Shown: positions 1-11,484 of the stretch, one piece after another
Position numbering within the stretch: position 1 is the first letter of the stretch
How the letters are laid out: every line of letters begins with the position of its first letter
Assembly (NCBI GenBank): GCA_022579005.1
Contig: MU401762.1
Location: 1-38,269, forward strand
Direction of reading: 5' to 3'
Length of the DNA stretch: 38,269 bases
Source of the DNA: Poronia punctata
Lineage: Eukaryota > Ascomycota > Sordariomycetes > Xylariales > Xylariaceae
Translations under genes and position numbers: made by a program
Notes under the pieces: generated by a model
Databases searched by the model: none
Seen by the model: only the letters and a program-made list of their open reading frames with translations
Told to the model about the DNA's origin: nothing

Positions 1-3000
1 AAAAGTTATTTTATTTAGTAAAATATTATTAAAAAAATAAACTTTTTTAGCTTTGCTTTTATATATAGTAAAAATATTAAATAATTTAATTAAAGTATTT
101 AGTTAATTTACCTTTTTAGTAGTAATAATACTAGTTTATTAAGCTTTATAATAAACTTTTTAAATAGCATTATAAAAAATATTTATAAAAGCGTTATTAT
201 ATAATATAGCTTATATAGTTTTATTATTAGCTAAACTAATTAAAAATATATTAAAAAAGTTAAAATTAATATTGTACTTATAACTAAATAGTATAGCATT
301 TTTAAAATAAGTAAAGCTAAAGCTAGTAGTATTTAAAAGTAAGCTTTTTTTAATATTAAGCACTATATTAAAGATTTTTTTTTAAAGTATACTATAAAAA
401 GTAGCGTTATAATTTATAATTAAAGTAATATTTTAATTATAATAAAATAAGTTAAACTTATTATTATTATTATTATTAGCTACTTTTTTAATAGTTACTT
501 AATAAAGCTTTATTATACTATTTACTAGCTTTAAAAATAAGCAAATAGTAGCTAGTTTTTTAATATATTAATAATTTTAAATAGTTATAACAAAAACTAG
601 TTTTTAATAAACGCTACTAAAATTATAATTTTTATTTTTTTAAATTATATATTATATATAAAGTAATTATTTTAATAATATAAAAATATATTTATTTTAA
701 TAATAAAATTTATATTTAAAAGCAAAAAAAATAAAGTATATTATTTTAAAATAATATATAATAAAAAATTAACGCTTTACTTAATAAGCTATACTTTAGT
801 TTTAATAATATTAGTATAATTAACTTTGTTAGCATTATTACTATAGCTTTTTTAAGTAAAACTAGTTTGCTAAACTAATAAAGTATGCTTTAAAATATAT
901 ATTTTAATAATAAAGCTAGCTTATATACTAATATTAATAATTTTTATAATAAGCTTACTTTACTTTTTTATACTTATAATAATAATAATTTTAAAGCAAG
1001 TTTAAATATAGTTAGTAACTATATACTATTTTAAAGCTATAAAAAATATTTAAAATAAAGTTAGCTTTAAATTAAAGCTTTAAGTACTTAGTTAAATATT
1101 ATTTTATAAAATATTAAAAGTAACTATTATAATATTAATATAAAAATAGCTGCTTATATTAGTTGCTTATTATAATATATTTTTAATAAGCTAAAATTTA
1201 GTTTATTAAACTAAGGCTATAAAGTAATTAGTTAATTTTAAAAGCATAATTATATTAAGCTATAAGCTAAGTAGCTTACTAAAGCTTATAGCGTTAATTA
1301 AAACTTAATTTTTACTTTTTTAGCTAAATTAGTATTTAATATTTTTAAGTGCTATATAAATAGTTTTTTTATTTTTAATTATAGCATTTTAAATAATATA
1401 GCTAACTTAATAAATTAATATATTAGCATAGCTTAGTGCTTTAAAAATTATGTTTTTAAGCATAATATTAACTTTTTTTAAAAGCAGCTTGTTAACTTTA
1501 ATATTTTATAACTATTAAGCTTTTATATAAATATTAAGCGCTTATTTTATATTAGCTTTTTTGCTTTTAAATATATGTTTTATAGTAGTAAAAAATAAAT
1601 TAAATATTTTAACTTTTAAAGTAACTAATTAAATATTTAATTATAATAAAATATTTTTATTTTTTTAAGTAAAAACTTTTATAAGCTTTTAATAAAAGTA
1701 GACTTATATAAAAAGTAGCTTATATTAGTTAATAGCAAATATTTTAGCAACTATTTTATTATTGCTTTTTTTAACTTTTTTTATAACTTTTATATTATTA
1801 AAGTTAATAATAATAATATAAATAAAATTTTAAGTTTAGTTTATATAAATATAGCTTTTGCTTTTATATATAAATAAGTTATTATTTTAATATAAAGCTT
1901 TAACTATGCTTATATTGCTAATATAAGTAAAAAGTTTAATATTAGTAATGTTTTTTATAGCTAAAGCGTTTTGTTAATTTTAAGCATTAGCTACTTATAC
2001 TAATTAAATATACTTTGTTTATAATTATTATATTATTTTAAAAGCTATATTTTATAAAATTAAATTGCGTTTTTTAAGTTTATAATATGCTAAAAAATAA
2101 AAGTTATAGTTATTAGCTAGGTTATTTTTTTAAATATAGTATAATGCTTTAATTTTAATACTTTTATGCTTTTAGCTAAATATAATAATATTACTAAATA
2201 AAGTAATATATTAAATATGCTTAAATAAGCGCCTTTTTTTAAAGTACTACTAATTATTAAAGTATATAATTTTGTTTTTATTAAAGTTGTATACTTTTAA
2301 ATAGTTTTATTATAAGTAAAAGTTTTTTAAATATATTTAATATTTATAACTAAGTACTTTTTAATTTAAATAGCTTTAGTAATTTTTTTGTTTTTATTTA
2401 CTATAGCTACTTTATTAGTTTATTAAATATATTATAGCTTATATACTTTACTAATTATAATTAATAAAAAGCTAAAGAGCTAGTTAATTTATTATTTTTT
2501 ATTATTTTTTTATAATAACTTTTAGCTAACTTATTATAATTTTAATTTTTTAAAAATATAAAGTAAAGTTATTTATAATAATAATAAGCTTTTATTTTAT
2601 AATAATTACTAGCTAGCTATTAACTATAGCTATACTTTTTGCTTATTAAGCATTTTATTAATTTTTAAGCTAAGCTATAATAGCTTTAATAAAGTATAAA
2701 TAAAAAAGCTTATTAAGTTTTTTAAAAAGCTTAAACTTTTTTTTAAATAAGCTAAAATTTTTTTTACTTTGCTTTTAATATTTTTAAAAGCAAGATTTAT
2801 TTATTGCTTAAAAGTTAAGCTTATTATAAAAGTTTTTATAAGTAAGTTATTTAAAGTTATTAAATTTTAGTTAATAAAAAAAAAATAGCTTAAATTATAA
2901 AGTTAAGTATTTTTTATAAAAAGCTTTAAACTATAATATTATTAAAATAAAGCTTATTATAAGCTTTAATATTTTAATAAAAAAAATAATATTATTAAAA

Positions 3001-4740
3001 GTATTTATATAAGCTTTTAATATTATTTAATTAAAATATTTTTTTATAGTTATAAAGTATAGTAATAGTAAAAAACTTTTGCTTAAAATTATTTAAATAA
3101 AAATAATGCTTAATAGCGCTATAAGTAATGTTTTAGTTTATATAGTTTTTTAAAAAAAAAATTAATTACTTATAAACTTTATAAGTTAAAGCGTATTAAA
3201 GCAATAGTTAAATATAAGCTTTTAAAGTTATATAATAATTATTAAAGTAGTAAAAAACTTTTTTAAGCTAGTTTATTGCTTTAGTGCTATTAAAAAAAAA
3301 GTTAAAACGCTTTAAAGGATTAAAGTAAGTTATATATTACTAAAAAATATAAAAGTTATATAAAAAAGTAGCAAAATAGTTAATAAAAACTAAAGTTAAG
3401 TTTTTATAGCTTATAGTTAAAGTGCTAAAAGTAAAAGTTAAAATAGGTTTTTAAGTAAAAAGTAATAGTAAAGTAAAAGTTTTAGCTAATTTAAAACTTT
3501 TAAGCTTTAAGTTAATAATAAAAAATAAAATAAAGCTAGCTAAGTATAAGTAAATAGTTAAAGATATTGCTTTTTAAATAAAAGTAAAGTTTAGTAAACT
3601 GTTTTAGTATTATTTTAAAGTAAAAAGTTTAAGTAGTATAAAGTAGTAGCTTAAATTATAGTTTTTATTTATAAAATTATAAAGTTTTATAAAAAGCAAC
3701 GTATTAAATAAAAAAAACTATATAAAATAATATAAGCTAAAATAATAAAGTATAAATATATTAAAAAGCTAGTATTAACTAAAAAAAGAAAAAAATATAA
3801 TAAAAAATTATTAGCTAGTATTTATATTTAGTTAAAATTTTAAAAGTTTTTGCTTAAGCAAGCTATTAATTTTTAAAGTTTTTATTAAAAGTTTAATTTT
3901 TAAGTTGCTTTAGTTTTTAATTGCTAGCTTGCATATATATAGCTTTAAGTATAGTAAACTTTTTTATATTTTATAAAATATGCTATTTTTTTTTATTTAT
4001 TATAGTATTTAAATTTTTTTAGTTTTTTTAGTTTTTTAGCTGCTTATTTTTTAGTTTTGCTAATTTTTTAGCTACTTATTTTCTAGTTTTTTTTTAATTT
4101 TTTTATATTTTTAGTTTTTTAAATTGCTATTAAAAGTATTTTTTAAGTTATAATTTTATAGTTTTATTAAACTAAAAGTAGTAAGCTAGCTAAGTTATAT
4201 TTTATAGTTTTAGCTTTATAGCTTAATTTGTATAGCTTTTATTACTTAGTTTTAAACTATAATAACTTAGTTATTTTTAAAGCTTTTTTATAATATGTTA
4301 TTTTTATACTAAAGCTTTTAGCTAATTTTTATAGTTTTTAAAGTTTAAAGTAAGCTAGTATTTTGTTTTTATTTTTTTAGTTAAATGTTAGCAGTATTAA
4401 AAACTTACTATACTTTTAGCTTATACGTATTTATATATATAAGCACATTATTAATTTCTAGCTTTTTTTTTTTTTATATAGTTTATTTTATAAAAAAAAA
4501 CTTTTATAAGTTTTATATTTAAGCAAAATTACTATTATAATAAAAATTAAAAATTTTTAAAGATTATTTTAACTTTATACTAAAAAAAGTTTAGCTAAAG
4601 TAAACGCATTAACTAGGTTTTAAAAGCTTTATATTAATTATAGCTTTATAAAAGTATTTTAAAAAGCATAACTTAGTATATTATATATATAATAAATAGC
4701 TAAGTATTTAAGTTTAAAAAGCAACGCAAAAATAATAGCT
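1..4740. repeat. AT-rich, RIP-like degenerate repeat block (left flank)
   Basis: The stretch is almost entirely A and T, with surviving C mostly in ACT, GCT or GCA contexts. There is no long open frame on either strand. This is the appearance of transposon DNA heavily mutated C-to-T on both strands by a RIP-like process. TpC and GpA are almost missing; none occurs before position 373. I could not identify the parent element here. A lysine-rich-looking stretch near 3600-3850 and an imperfect tandem repeat near 4020-4100 are the only local structures I noticed. Being a mutated repeat is inference from composition; the composition itself is seen directly. Confidence 0.85.
4020..4105. repeat. Imperfect tandem repeat of about 35 bases in AT-rich block
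   Basis: Units built around TTTTTAGCTGCTTATTTT and TTTTTAGCTACTTATTTT follow one another, each leading into a TAGTTTT tract. The copies differ mainly by single transitions. It may be a decayed minisatellite or the repetitive end of a mutated transposase gene. Confidence 0.45.
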
Positions 4741-4860
4741 ATATATATAAAAATAAAAATCAAGCTAGCCTCCTTTAGTCCTATAGCTATCTTATAACGT
4801 AAGGCGTAACTAGCATGCATGCTAATTACGTCGCAATAGTAAAAATTTAAAAGTTCTAAG
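4741..4860. other. Less-mutated island with a 26-base imperfect palindrome
   Basis: Inside the AT-rich block this short stretch regains TC, CC and CG dinucleotides (for example GCCTCCTTTAGTCC at 4768-4781). It contains an inverted repeat at 4805-4830 around the perfect core TAGCATGCATGCTA, with one mismatched pair. It may be the junction between two different repeats or the end of a transposon that escaped mutation. Confidence 0.5.
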
Positions 4861-5059
4861 CAAAAAGCTAGCTAACTTGTAAATTTTTGCGTAAATTACT
4901 TTTTTTTATTATATATTTATTTTTTAAACATGTTTTGCTAGGCTATACTACTTTTAATTAACTTAAAAAGTTATTATAATCTTTATATAAAAACTTAAAT
5001 TGCTTTATTATATAATGCAAGTTAATTAGCGTGCGTGTTAGCAAAAAAATATAGTATTT

Positions 5060-6075
5060 TATAAAGCACTATATTTAGTATTATAATGTGCTATTATAAC
5101 TAGATTTTAGCTTTATTAAAAAAACGCTTTAGCAAGCTGCTTATTATAAATAAATACTATAAAAAATATATTAAAAAGTATATTAAAAGCAATCTTTTTA
5201 TTTTTTTATTAAAATTGTGCTAAGTTATATGCTTAAACATTTTTGCAAGCACTTTAAAAAAGTAGCTTATTATAAAAAAGATTATATACTAATAAGCACT
5301 TTAATAACTATTTTTTATTTTTAATATAGCTAAAAAGCGTTTTTTATAAGCTTAAGCCTTTTAAAATAAAAGTTTAAATTTTTAGCAGCGTGTTTTTTTT
5401 TACTAATAAAACTTTAATTAATTATAATAATAGTTTGCGCGCAGCATAGGCTTTTTAGCTAAAAAGTAATTTTAAGCTTTTTGTTTTAATTGCTACTACG
5501 CTTTTAAATTTGCTTTAATTTACTTAAAAATAAAAACATTATATTTATTAGTTAATTATATATAGCTTTAATTTAAAAAATCTAACTAGGCCTAAATATT
5601 TTAAAGTAAAATTTGCTTTAATTATAAGTTTTATTTTATAGCTATAAAAAAAAACCTTAATATAGCGCAAAGTAGCATAATAGCTAAGATCTATGCTAAA
5701 TTACTTAAAAAGCACTTTTTTAAAAACTTTAAATTTAACTTTATTTTTATATATAATAACGCTTTTATTTATATTGTTTAAGTAATAAAAAACTTATTTA
5801 AAAAAAATAAGTATAAAGTACTAAATTAGCTACTATACTTTTTTAATATAAACTTTATTAAAAATGTTTAAAAAGTGCTTAAAAAGCAAATTTATGCTGC
5901 TTATTTATACTTATAAAGTATAAGCAAGTTTTAAAAAGCGTTAAATATACTTATTAAAGCTGCTTTAATAAAATAAAAAGCTTTTAAAGTTAATATATTA
6001 AATAACCTTATTAATTTTATATTATAGCGTATTATAGCTTTTATTATAACTTATAAGTAGTATACTAAGTACTAA
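5060..6075 (+). pseudogene. Relic Tc1/mariner-family transposase, RIP-mutated
   Basis: From 5641 to 6075 one frame can be read with no frameshift and closely tracks the C-terminal half of fungal Tc1/mariner DDE transposases. It reads NFIFIYNNAFIYIV at about 5734-5778, where the family has the FIFMQDNA-IHT block. KYKVLN-stop follows, where KVLDW is expected, then IKNV-stop at 5857-5871 for IENVW and KVLKKQIYA after that. It ends YTKY at 6061-6072 with a terminal TAA at 6073-6075. The eight internal stops (for example 5779, 5827, 5869, 6058) fit expected Trp or Gln codons changed by C-to-T or G-to-A. The catalytic Asp of the QDN block reads Asn. The 5' limit is only estimated from the usual family length of about 340 residues. 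Terminal inverted repeats were not resolved. The element is dead. Confidence 0.8.
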
Positions 6076-6877
6076 GCTATACTATAAGAAAGCCCTTTTA
6101 AAAAAACACATTATATACTATTTAAAATCTTTTTTGCTATTAAATTAAGTACAATACGCAATGTTAAAAATAACATGTCCTGTCGGTAAAATGTAGCAAT
6201 GTAGGGCTTGCTCAGAACTTTTAAACTGTGACTGTACTACTAGTATAGTTAACCTACAAGTATAGTGTACGTATACAAGTAGACGTGCTAGATTACCTAG
6301 CGCGTTATTCTTGGCCTCCGCCAAGACCAAGCCAAACCTAATTTTCAAATCAGGCACTATCTCCGCCGATCAATCCTCAAACATCTATTGAATTCTATCC
6401 AATCAGAACTCTCCCTTTTAGCTCGAGCTCCTTCGCCAAAGAAATTGCCAGGACTATCCATTCGGTCAAGGATCGGAAAGAGAGCCAGAAGCATACGTGT
6501 ATTCTCCCAACTGTTACTTCCCAGCGTTCTCTTCCAAACGACAAGAGAGATTTGGGCTTGGCATGTTACGTGATCCATCGAACAATCCGTCCCTGGCATT
6601 CTGGATCTCGCTTGGCCCGAGCTTGCACAGTTTCACGCCGAGACTAGAAACCTTCTTGCCCACACCCACTCCCACTGGGCCCTTGAGCGTGTCGATCCCC
6701 GATCCCGATCCTATTTCCTACGGATACATGTACCTCCTCCACGATATTTGCAGCTTATGCGTCTGGGGACTTTGGTAGCTACCAAACTTGAATTCCGGAT
6801 GACTGCCAGCTCCGTGGTGGTAACTGGACGTTGCTCCAGCTAGTTCCCTCAGAACAGCTGCAGCTTTACCGACAATC
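6076..6877 (+). promoter_or_regulatory. Repeat/gene boundary and upstream region of the MAPKKK gene
   Basis: Composition changes abruptly near 6160-6180 from the AT-rich relic to ordinary genic sequence. A hairpin-capable inverted repeat ATGTTA-AAAA-TAACAT lies at the edge (6161-6176). The remaining 700 bases before the MAPKKK start are pyrimidine-rich in places and should hold its promoter and 5' leader. Several short upstream ATG frames exist (for example 6388-6573 and 6497-6778). None looks like a real protein, but they could act as upstream ORFs if transcribed. Confidence 0.5.
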
Positions 6878-9800
6878 ATGGCCACCGAACTCTCCCCCCG
6901 CGCTGTGCGATTTTTCCAGGGCGATGCCGCCTTAGCCGACGAAAAGACGGACAATCCGCGGCCCAGCAACGATTCTGATGCGCCTGTATCTTTTAACTCG
7001 TCCGAAGGCTCCACGCCCGATCCGGCCGAGCTCGAGCGCGACGATGAGGTAGCTGCACTGGGACCCTATAGAGAGGGCGTCATGTCCTCGATATCGTCAC
7101 TCGCTCCAAACTCGGTTGCCAACAACGCGGGGCGCCAGAGAGCACCTACTACCGAATTTGTGACGAGTCCAACATCTAACGGCACCGGGATACGGCCTAC
7201 CCCACGCCCTCATGTCAATCGGACACCTTCCAACACATACGCTCCGCAGCGAGGGCCTCAGCCGAGCTTCATCTCCACCCGCTCTACGTCCCGCCGCCGT
7301 GACAACCACGACAAATTTCGGGACCAGGAACCCGCCTACTTGCGCATGATGCGCCAGGACCTTATACCGGGTAGCTATTTCGACCCGCAAACGCCAAGCG
7401 TCGACTACTCGGATGAAGAGTCGGACGGCGAAACCCCGTCCTCGGAAGGGGTCTACGATGATCGGTTCAATGATGAAACTATCATGTTCCAGAATCTCAT
7501 AGACGACACGCAACCTACGGCAGACGATATCAAAGACCCAGCGAACCGCGAGCGCTTGGAATGGCACGGCATGTTGGCCGCGGTTCTGACGGGAGATGTG
7601 GTGAAACAGGAGAAACGGCGGTTACTGGGAACATCGGAGTTTCAAGGTGCCAAGACAGCTCACAAGGCCGATCTGTGGCTGGGTATTCGGTCCAAGACGA
7701 CAGGTCGTTCGTTTGCGCTACAGCGAAGGATAATACAGGAAGCACGGGGCAACCTTGACCGTACAATCGACGAGATCATTCGCTTTGAAGTTCAAGGCGA
7801 GGCCGAAGCCGGCAAGCCTGCTGTGGAGCAGATCGCAGACGTGGTGAAGAAGATCGAGCGATGCGAGAGCCTATACCCGTCATCGCGCGCTCTGGGACAG
7901 GCTCATCCGACCGCGGCCTCTCCGGCGTTCCAAGAAGCCTGTGATGCAGTCCTTTCCTGGTACAATACCAACGAGATGATCAATACCGAACTGTCGATCC
8001 TCAAGAAATGGGTGGGAAACGACGAGCTTGATTTCCATAAGACGAAGCCTCGGTCACCGACGACTAATAGGCTTAGTGACGAGACATCGTTCTTAGACCG
8101 CCTTTTGAAGGGAGACGGCCTCACATCGCTTCATGATGACACGGACGAGGCAACAAAGCAAGAGCATGCTCAGAAGACGAAGACAATGATACGGAGGAGC
8201 ATGTTGACGCCCATTTCAAGCACAATCGCAAAGGCCAAGGAAACCTTGATTATGAACTCGGCGGCTTTCCATAAACGGCACCTCCCGCCCTATATCGAAG
8301 AGATTTTGACACTGATCAGCTTCCCTTCCCGTCTAATCGAAGAGATCATCAACGTAGCGGTAGCTTATGCGCGGAAGACGAAAGACACGACCCAGCAGAC
8401 GCCCATCCTCCAAGACCAGATGATTTCCCAGTTCGAGCTTCTTCTCAAGCTCGCCATCCGTATCAAGCAAGAAACTCTAGTAGTCTCTCAACCTCAGCCA
8501 GGCTGGCAACTCCCGCCCTGCATCGATGAGTCTTTTGACCAAGTTGTACTGGATGCGTTGAAGTACTATTTCAAACTGTTGAACTGGAAGCTAAGCAGGA
8601 ACAAGAACACTTTCAAGGAGGCCGAGATCCTATCCCAAGAATGGGAATTTGCCAACGAGATCGGAAGACACCTTCAGGGCGGAGACATTGAAGTCGCCGA
8701 ACAGTTCAGCAACCTCACCTACAAGGTGCTCAGTCGATTGAGCCAGACTTTTGAGCGCGAGCTCCAAAGGAAACCCAAGGAGAGCCCCGACGATATGAGC
8801 AAGAGATACATGCAAATGCTGGACTCTGTCCGTGTCAGGCAACGGATGCTGCAACGGTTTTCCCGCTTGCTCAGCGAGCATTACGAGAATGCGTCAGACA
8901 TGAGCATAGCATTAGACGCCGGAGACCTGCAATACCTATACGAGCGCCTTTCCGTCACGGGCCACTTTCTTGTGGACGAGTTGGACGGCATACAGATCAT
9001 CGCCTCCCCCTCTCTCGTTGGCCGCGACGAGGAAGTACGCACCATCCTACGGACTTGCCTACACGAAGAGGTGTCGGAAGACTTGACAGATCCCTATGTC
9101 TTGATCTTACGTCCCGAGGCGCCCCTGACCTGGTTTGGCAATCGGAGCATCCAGCCTCTTAACTTCGAGTCGACGGATCTAAAGCAAGGCCAGATGCGGT
9201 TGATCGCTGACGGGTCCCAAGCCCGGCTGGCCCACGTGAGGAATGTGTTTCTCGATAAGATTGATATGCACCTGGACCTCATTGTCGAGTCGCGCTCGAA
9301 CCTGCACAAGGTCAATAACAGGCTGTTCGAGATCCGCAAGGTCGGGTTCAAGCTGTCCAACACCTTCATGGACAGCGTGGCCATCATACGGAAACAGACG
9401 CAGGGCATGGACTGCCACGACCTTATCCAGACATGTTTCGTCTTTGCCACGGAATTCGGCCGGCGTTCGCTTCTCAACATGGACAGCAATCGCCGACAAA
9501 TGAATAACATCAAACTCACAAAGCTTGGCCTGGATTGGGTAAGTTTCATCTGTGACGATTGCAAGGTGACGGACCGTAGATCTTTCCGATGGGCGGTGCC
9601 TGCTTTAGAGTTCGCCATGAGCATGACGACAGGCCGGCACATCTTGGCCTTGGGCGAGGACGAGTACGCCAGGCTCCGGGCCAAAGTATCCGGCTGCATG
9701 TCTCTTCTCATCTCCCATTTCGATATTCTCGGTGCCAAATCCAACCAGGCAGCACAGTCGGAAAGAGAACGTCTCGAAGCTCTCGTCGGCCAGTTTAGGA

Positions 9801-10971
9801 GATACGACAAGGATCGGCAACTCAACGACGAGGAGGCGGCCAAGCTGATCCAGGAGCAGCGCCTGAGACAGATCGAGGAAGTAGATGAGGTGCAACGAGG
9901 GGTCATTTCCGAACGGCAGGGCCTGGGGAGAGTGCTCGAGGTGTCCAACGAAGTGGACAGATCTCTGGCCTCGCTCTCCTCATCGGCTACCAACGTCACT
10001 ATGCGATGGCAACAGGGACATTTCGTCGGTGGAGGAACATTCGGCAGCGTTTATGCCGCCATGAACTTGGACACAGGACATCTCATGGCGGTCAAAGAAA
10101 TCCGTCTTCAAGACCCGAAGCTGGTACCACAGATTGCCACGCAGATCAAAGACGAGATGGGGGTCCTCGAGGTCCTGGACCATCCAAACGTAGTATCTTA
10201 CTATGGCATCGAAGTGCACCGCGATCGCGTCTACATCTTTATGGAGTTCTGCTCGGGTGGTTCCCTGGCCGGTTTACTAGAACACGGCCGTATCGAAGAT
10301 GAGCAGGTCGTCATGGTGTATGCTCTGCAGCTTCTCGAGGGGTTGGCTTATTTGCACGAGAGTCACATTGCCCACCGCGATATCAAGCCAGAGAGTGAGT
10401 AATGCTTGGATTATTTTGACAATATTTGGTCAAGGCACAAGACTGACGATAATCTACCCATCTAGACATCCTTCTCGATCACAACGGCGTTATCAAATAC
10501 GTCGACTTTGGCGCTGCCAAGGTCATCGCACGCCAAGGTCGCACTCTGGTCCAGGGACCGGCTACGAGCAAGCCGACCGGGTCCATGACTGGGACTCCCA
10601 TGTATATGTCGCCCGAGGTCATCAAGGGCGAGAACCCCGGACATGCCGGGGCGGTGGATGTATGGTCACTAGGCTGCGTCATTCTTGAAATGGTGACGGG
10701 GCGGCGGCCGTGGTCCAATCTTGACAACGAGTGGGCCATCATGTACAATATCGCACAAGGCAATCCGCCGCAACTGCCGGGCCCGGACCAGCTGAGCCCT
10801 CAAGGCATCGACTTTTTGAAGCGATGCTTCGTCCGGGATCCGAAAAAGCGAGCAAGTGCATTTGAGCTTCTGCAGCATGAGTGGATCATGGCTATCCGCG
10901 ACCAGGTTGTCGAGCCGCCAACTCCTAGCGATAGCAGTGGTTCTACTCAGACCACACCGGCACCGGTTTAG
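6878..10971 (+). CDS. SSK2: MAP kinase kinase kinase of the HOG pathway (Ssk2/Ssk22/OS-4/SskB type)
   Basis: The coding sequence joins 6878-10394 and 10466-10971, giving 1340 residues, about the usual length of the family. The intron (10395-10465) begins GTGAGT, has a CTGAC branch site and ends TAG, and it splits the catalytic-loop Asn codon. The long N-terminal region is the conserved Ssk2-type regulatory part that in yeast contacts the response regulator Ssk1. A charged helical segment follows at about 975-1030. The kinase domain starts near residue 1044: GGGTFGSV glycine loop (1051-1058), catalytic Lys1073, HRDIKPEN (1166-1173), VDFG (1185-1188) and GTPMYMSPE (1215-1223). By family knowledge it phosphorylates the MAPKK Pbs2/OS-5, which activates Hog1/OS-2 in osmotic and fungicide (phenylpyrrole) response. 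The start ATG is in good context (ATCATGGCC). The kinase ends about 30 residues before a TAG stop, behind which the frame reopens (see next entry). Confidence 0.95.
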
Positions 10972-11484
10972 GCGACCGGAACCAAGGGGTGCATCGGGCC
11001 CGACGGGTTTAGTTGGGAACACTCGCAGTCCGAAGCACGACCTTGCATTGCCGTAAGTGAGAAGAAACACAAGAGGCGCGGCTATCCGACTCGGCCTGGA
11101 CCACGACCGCTCCCGCTCCCGCTCCCGCTCCCTTTTGCAGATGGTGCTTCAGACTCGAATAGTACTCCTAGTAGTACCGATGGTAGTAGTAGAAGTTTGG
11201 ATGACACTCGCAACGGCCATTCGCTCGATGGTCATGGTGTCAACAGCCATGATGGCAACGGTCACGGCCTCAACATTCATGGCCATCAGCGAACAATGTT
11301 GCTGCAGAAGATGCATGCGGCGTACGCGTCAGCAAAGAGAGCACAAGCCAGAGAATACGAGGCAAGAAGAAGGGAGAGGGCTATATCCGAGTCTGCAGCC
11401 TATCTAAGCGCAAGGACGCGGCAATTTACGTCTGACGAGCTAGAAGATGAATTTGGCCCCAGCTCCGCCAACAGCCAACCATAG
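10972..11484 (+). other. Open frame continuing in phase behind the MAPKKK stop; possible C-terminal extension
   Basis: After the TAG at 10969-10971 the same frame stays open for 170 codons to a TAG at 11482-11484. The second half (from about 11140) looks coding. It is rich in Ser, Asp, Gly, His and Asn, then has a charged helix-like stretch including KMHAAYASAKRAQAREYEAR and ends DELEDEFGPSSANSQP. The first half carries a CTCCCG hexanucleotide run (11109-11130) followed by a strong acceptor-like TTTTGCAG (11133-11140), and a consensus donor GTAAGT sits at 11053. Using that donor and acceptor would shift the frame. Skipping 10966-11028 (63 bases, weak donor GTTTAG, acceptor CTCGCAG) would remove the stop in frame. 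It could be an alternative C-terminus, a stop-codon read-through tail, or 3' UTR. I do not recognise the sequence. Confidence 0.35.

Noticed and set aside
9094..9999. 301-codon minus-strand frame inside the MAPKKK gene
   Set aside because: Antisense shadow of a conserved coding exon; rich in Ser/Arg/Leu with no domain features.
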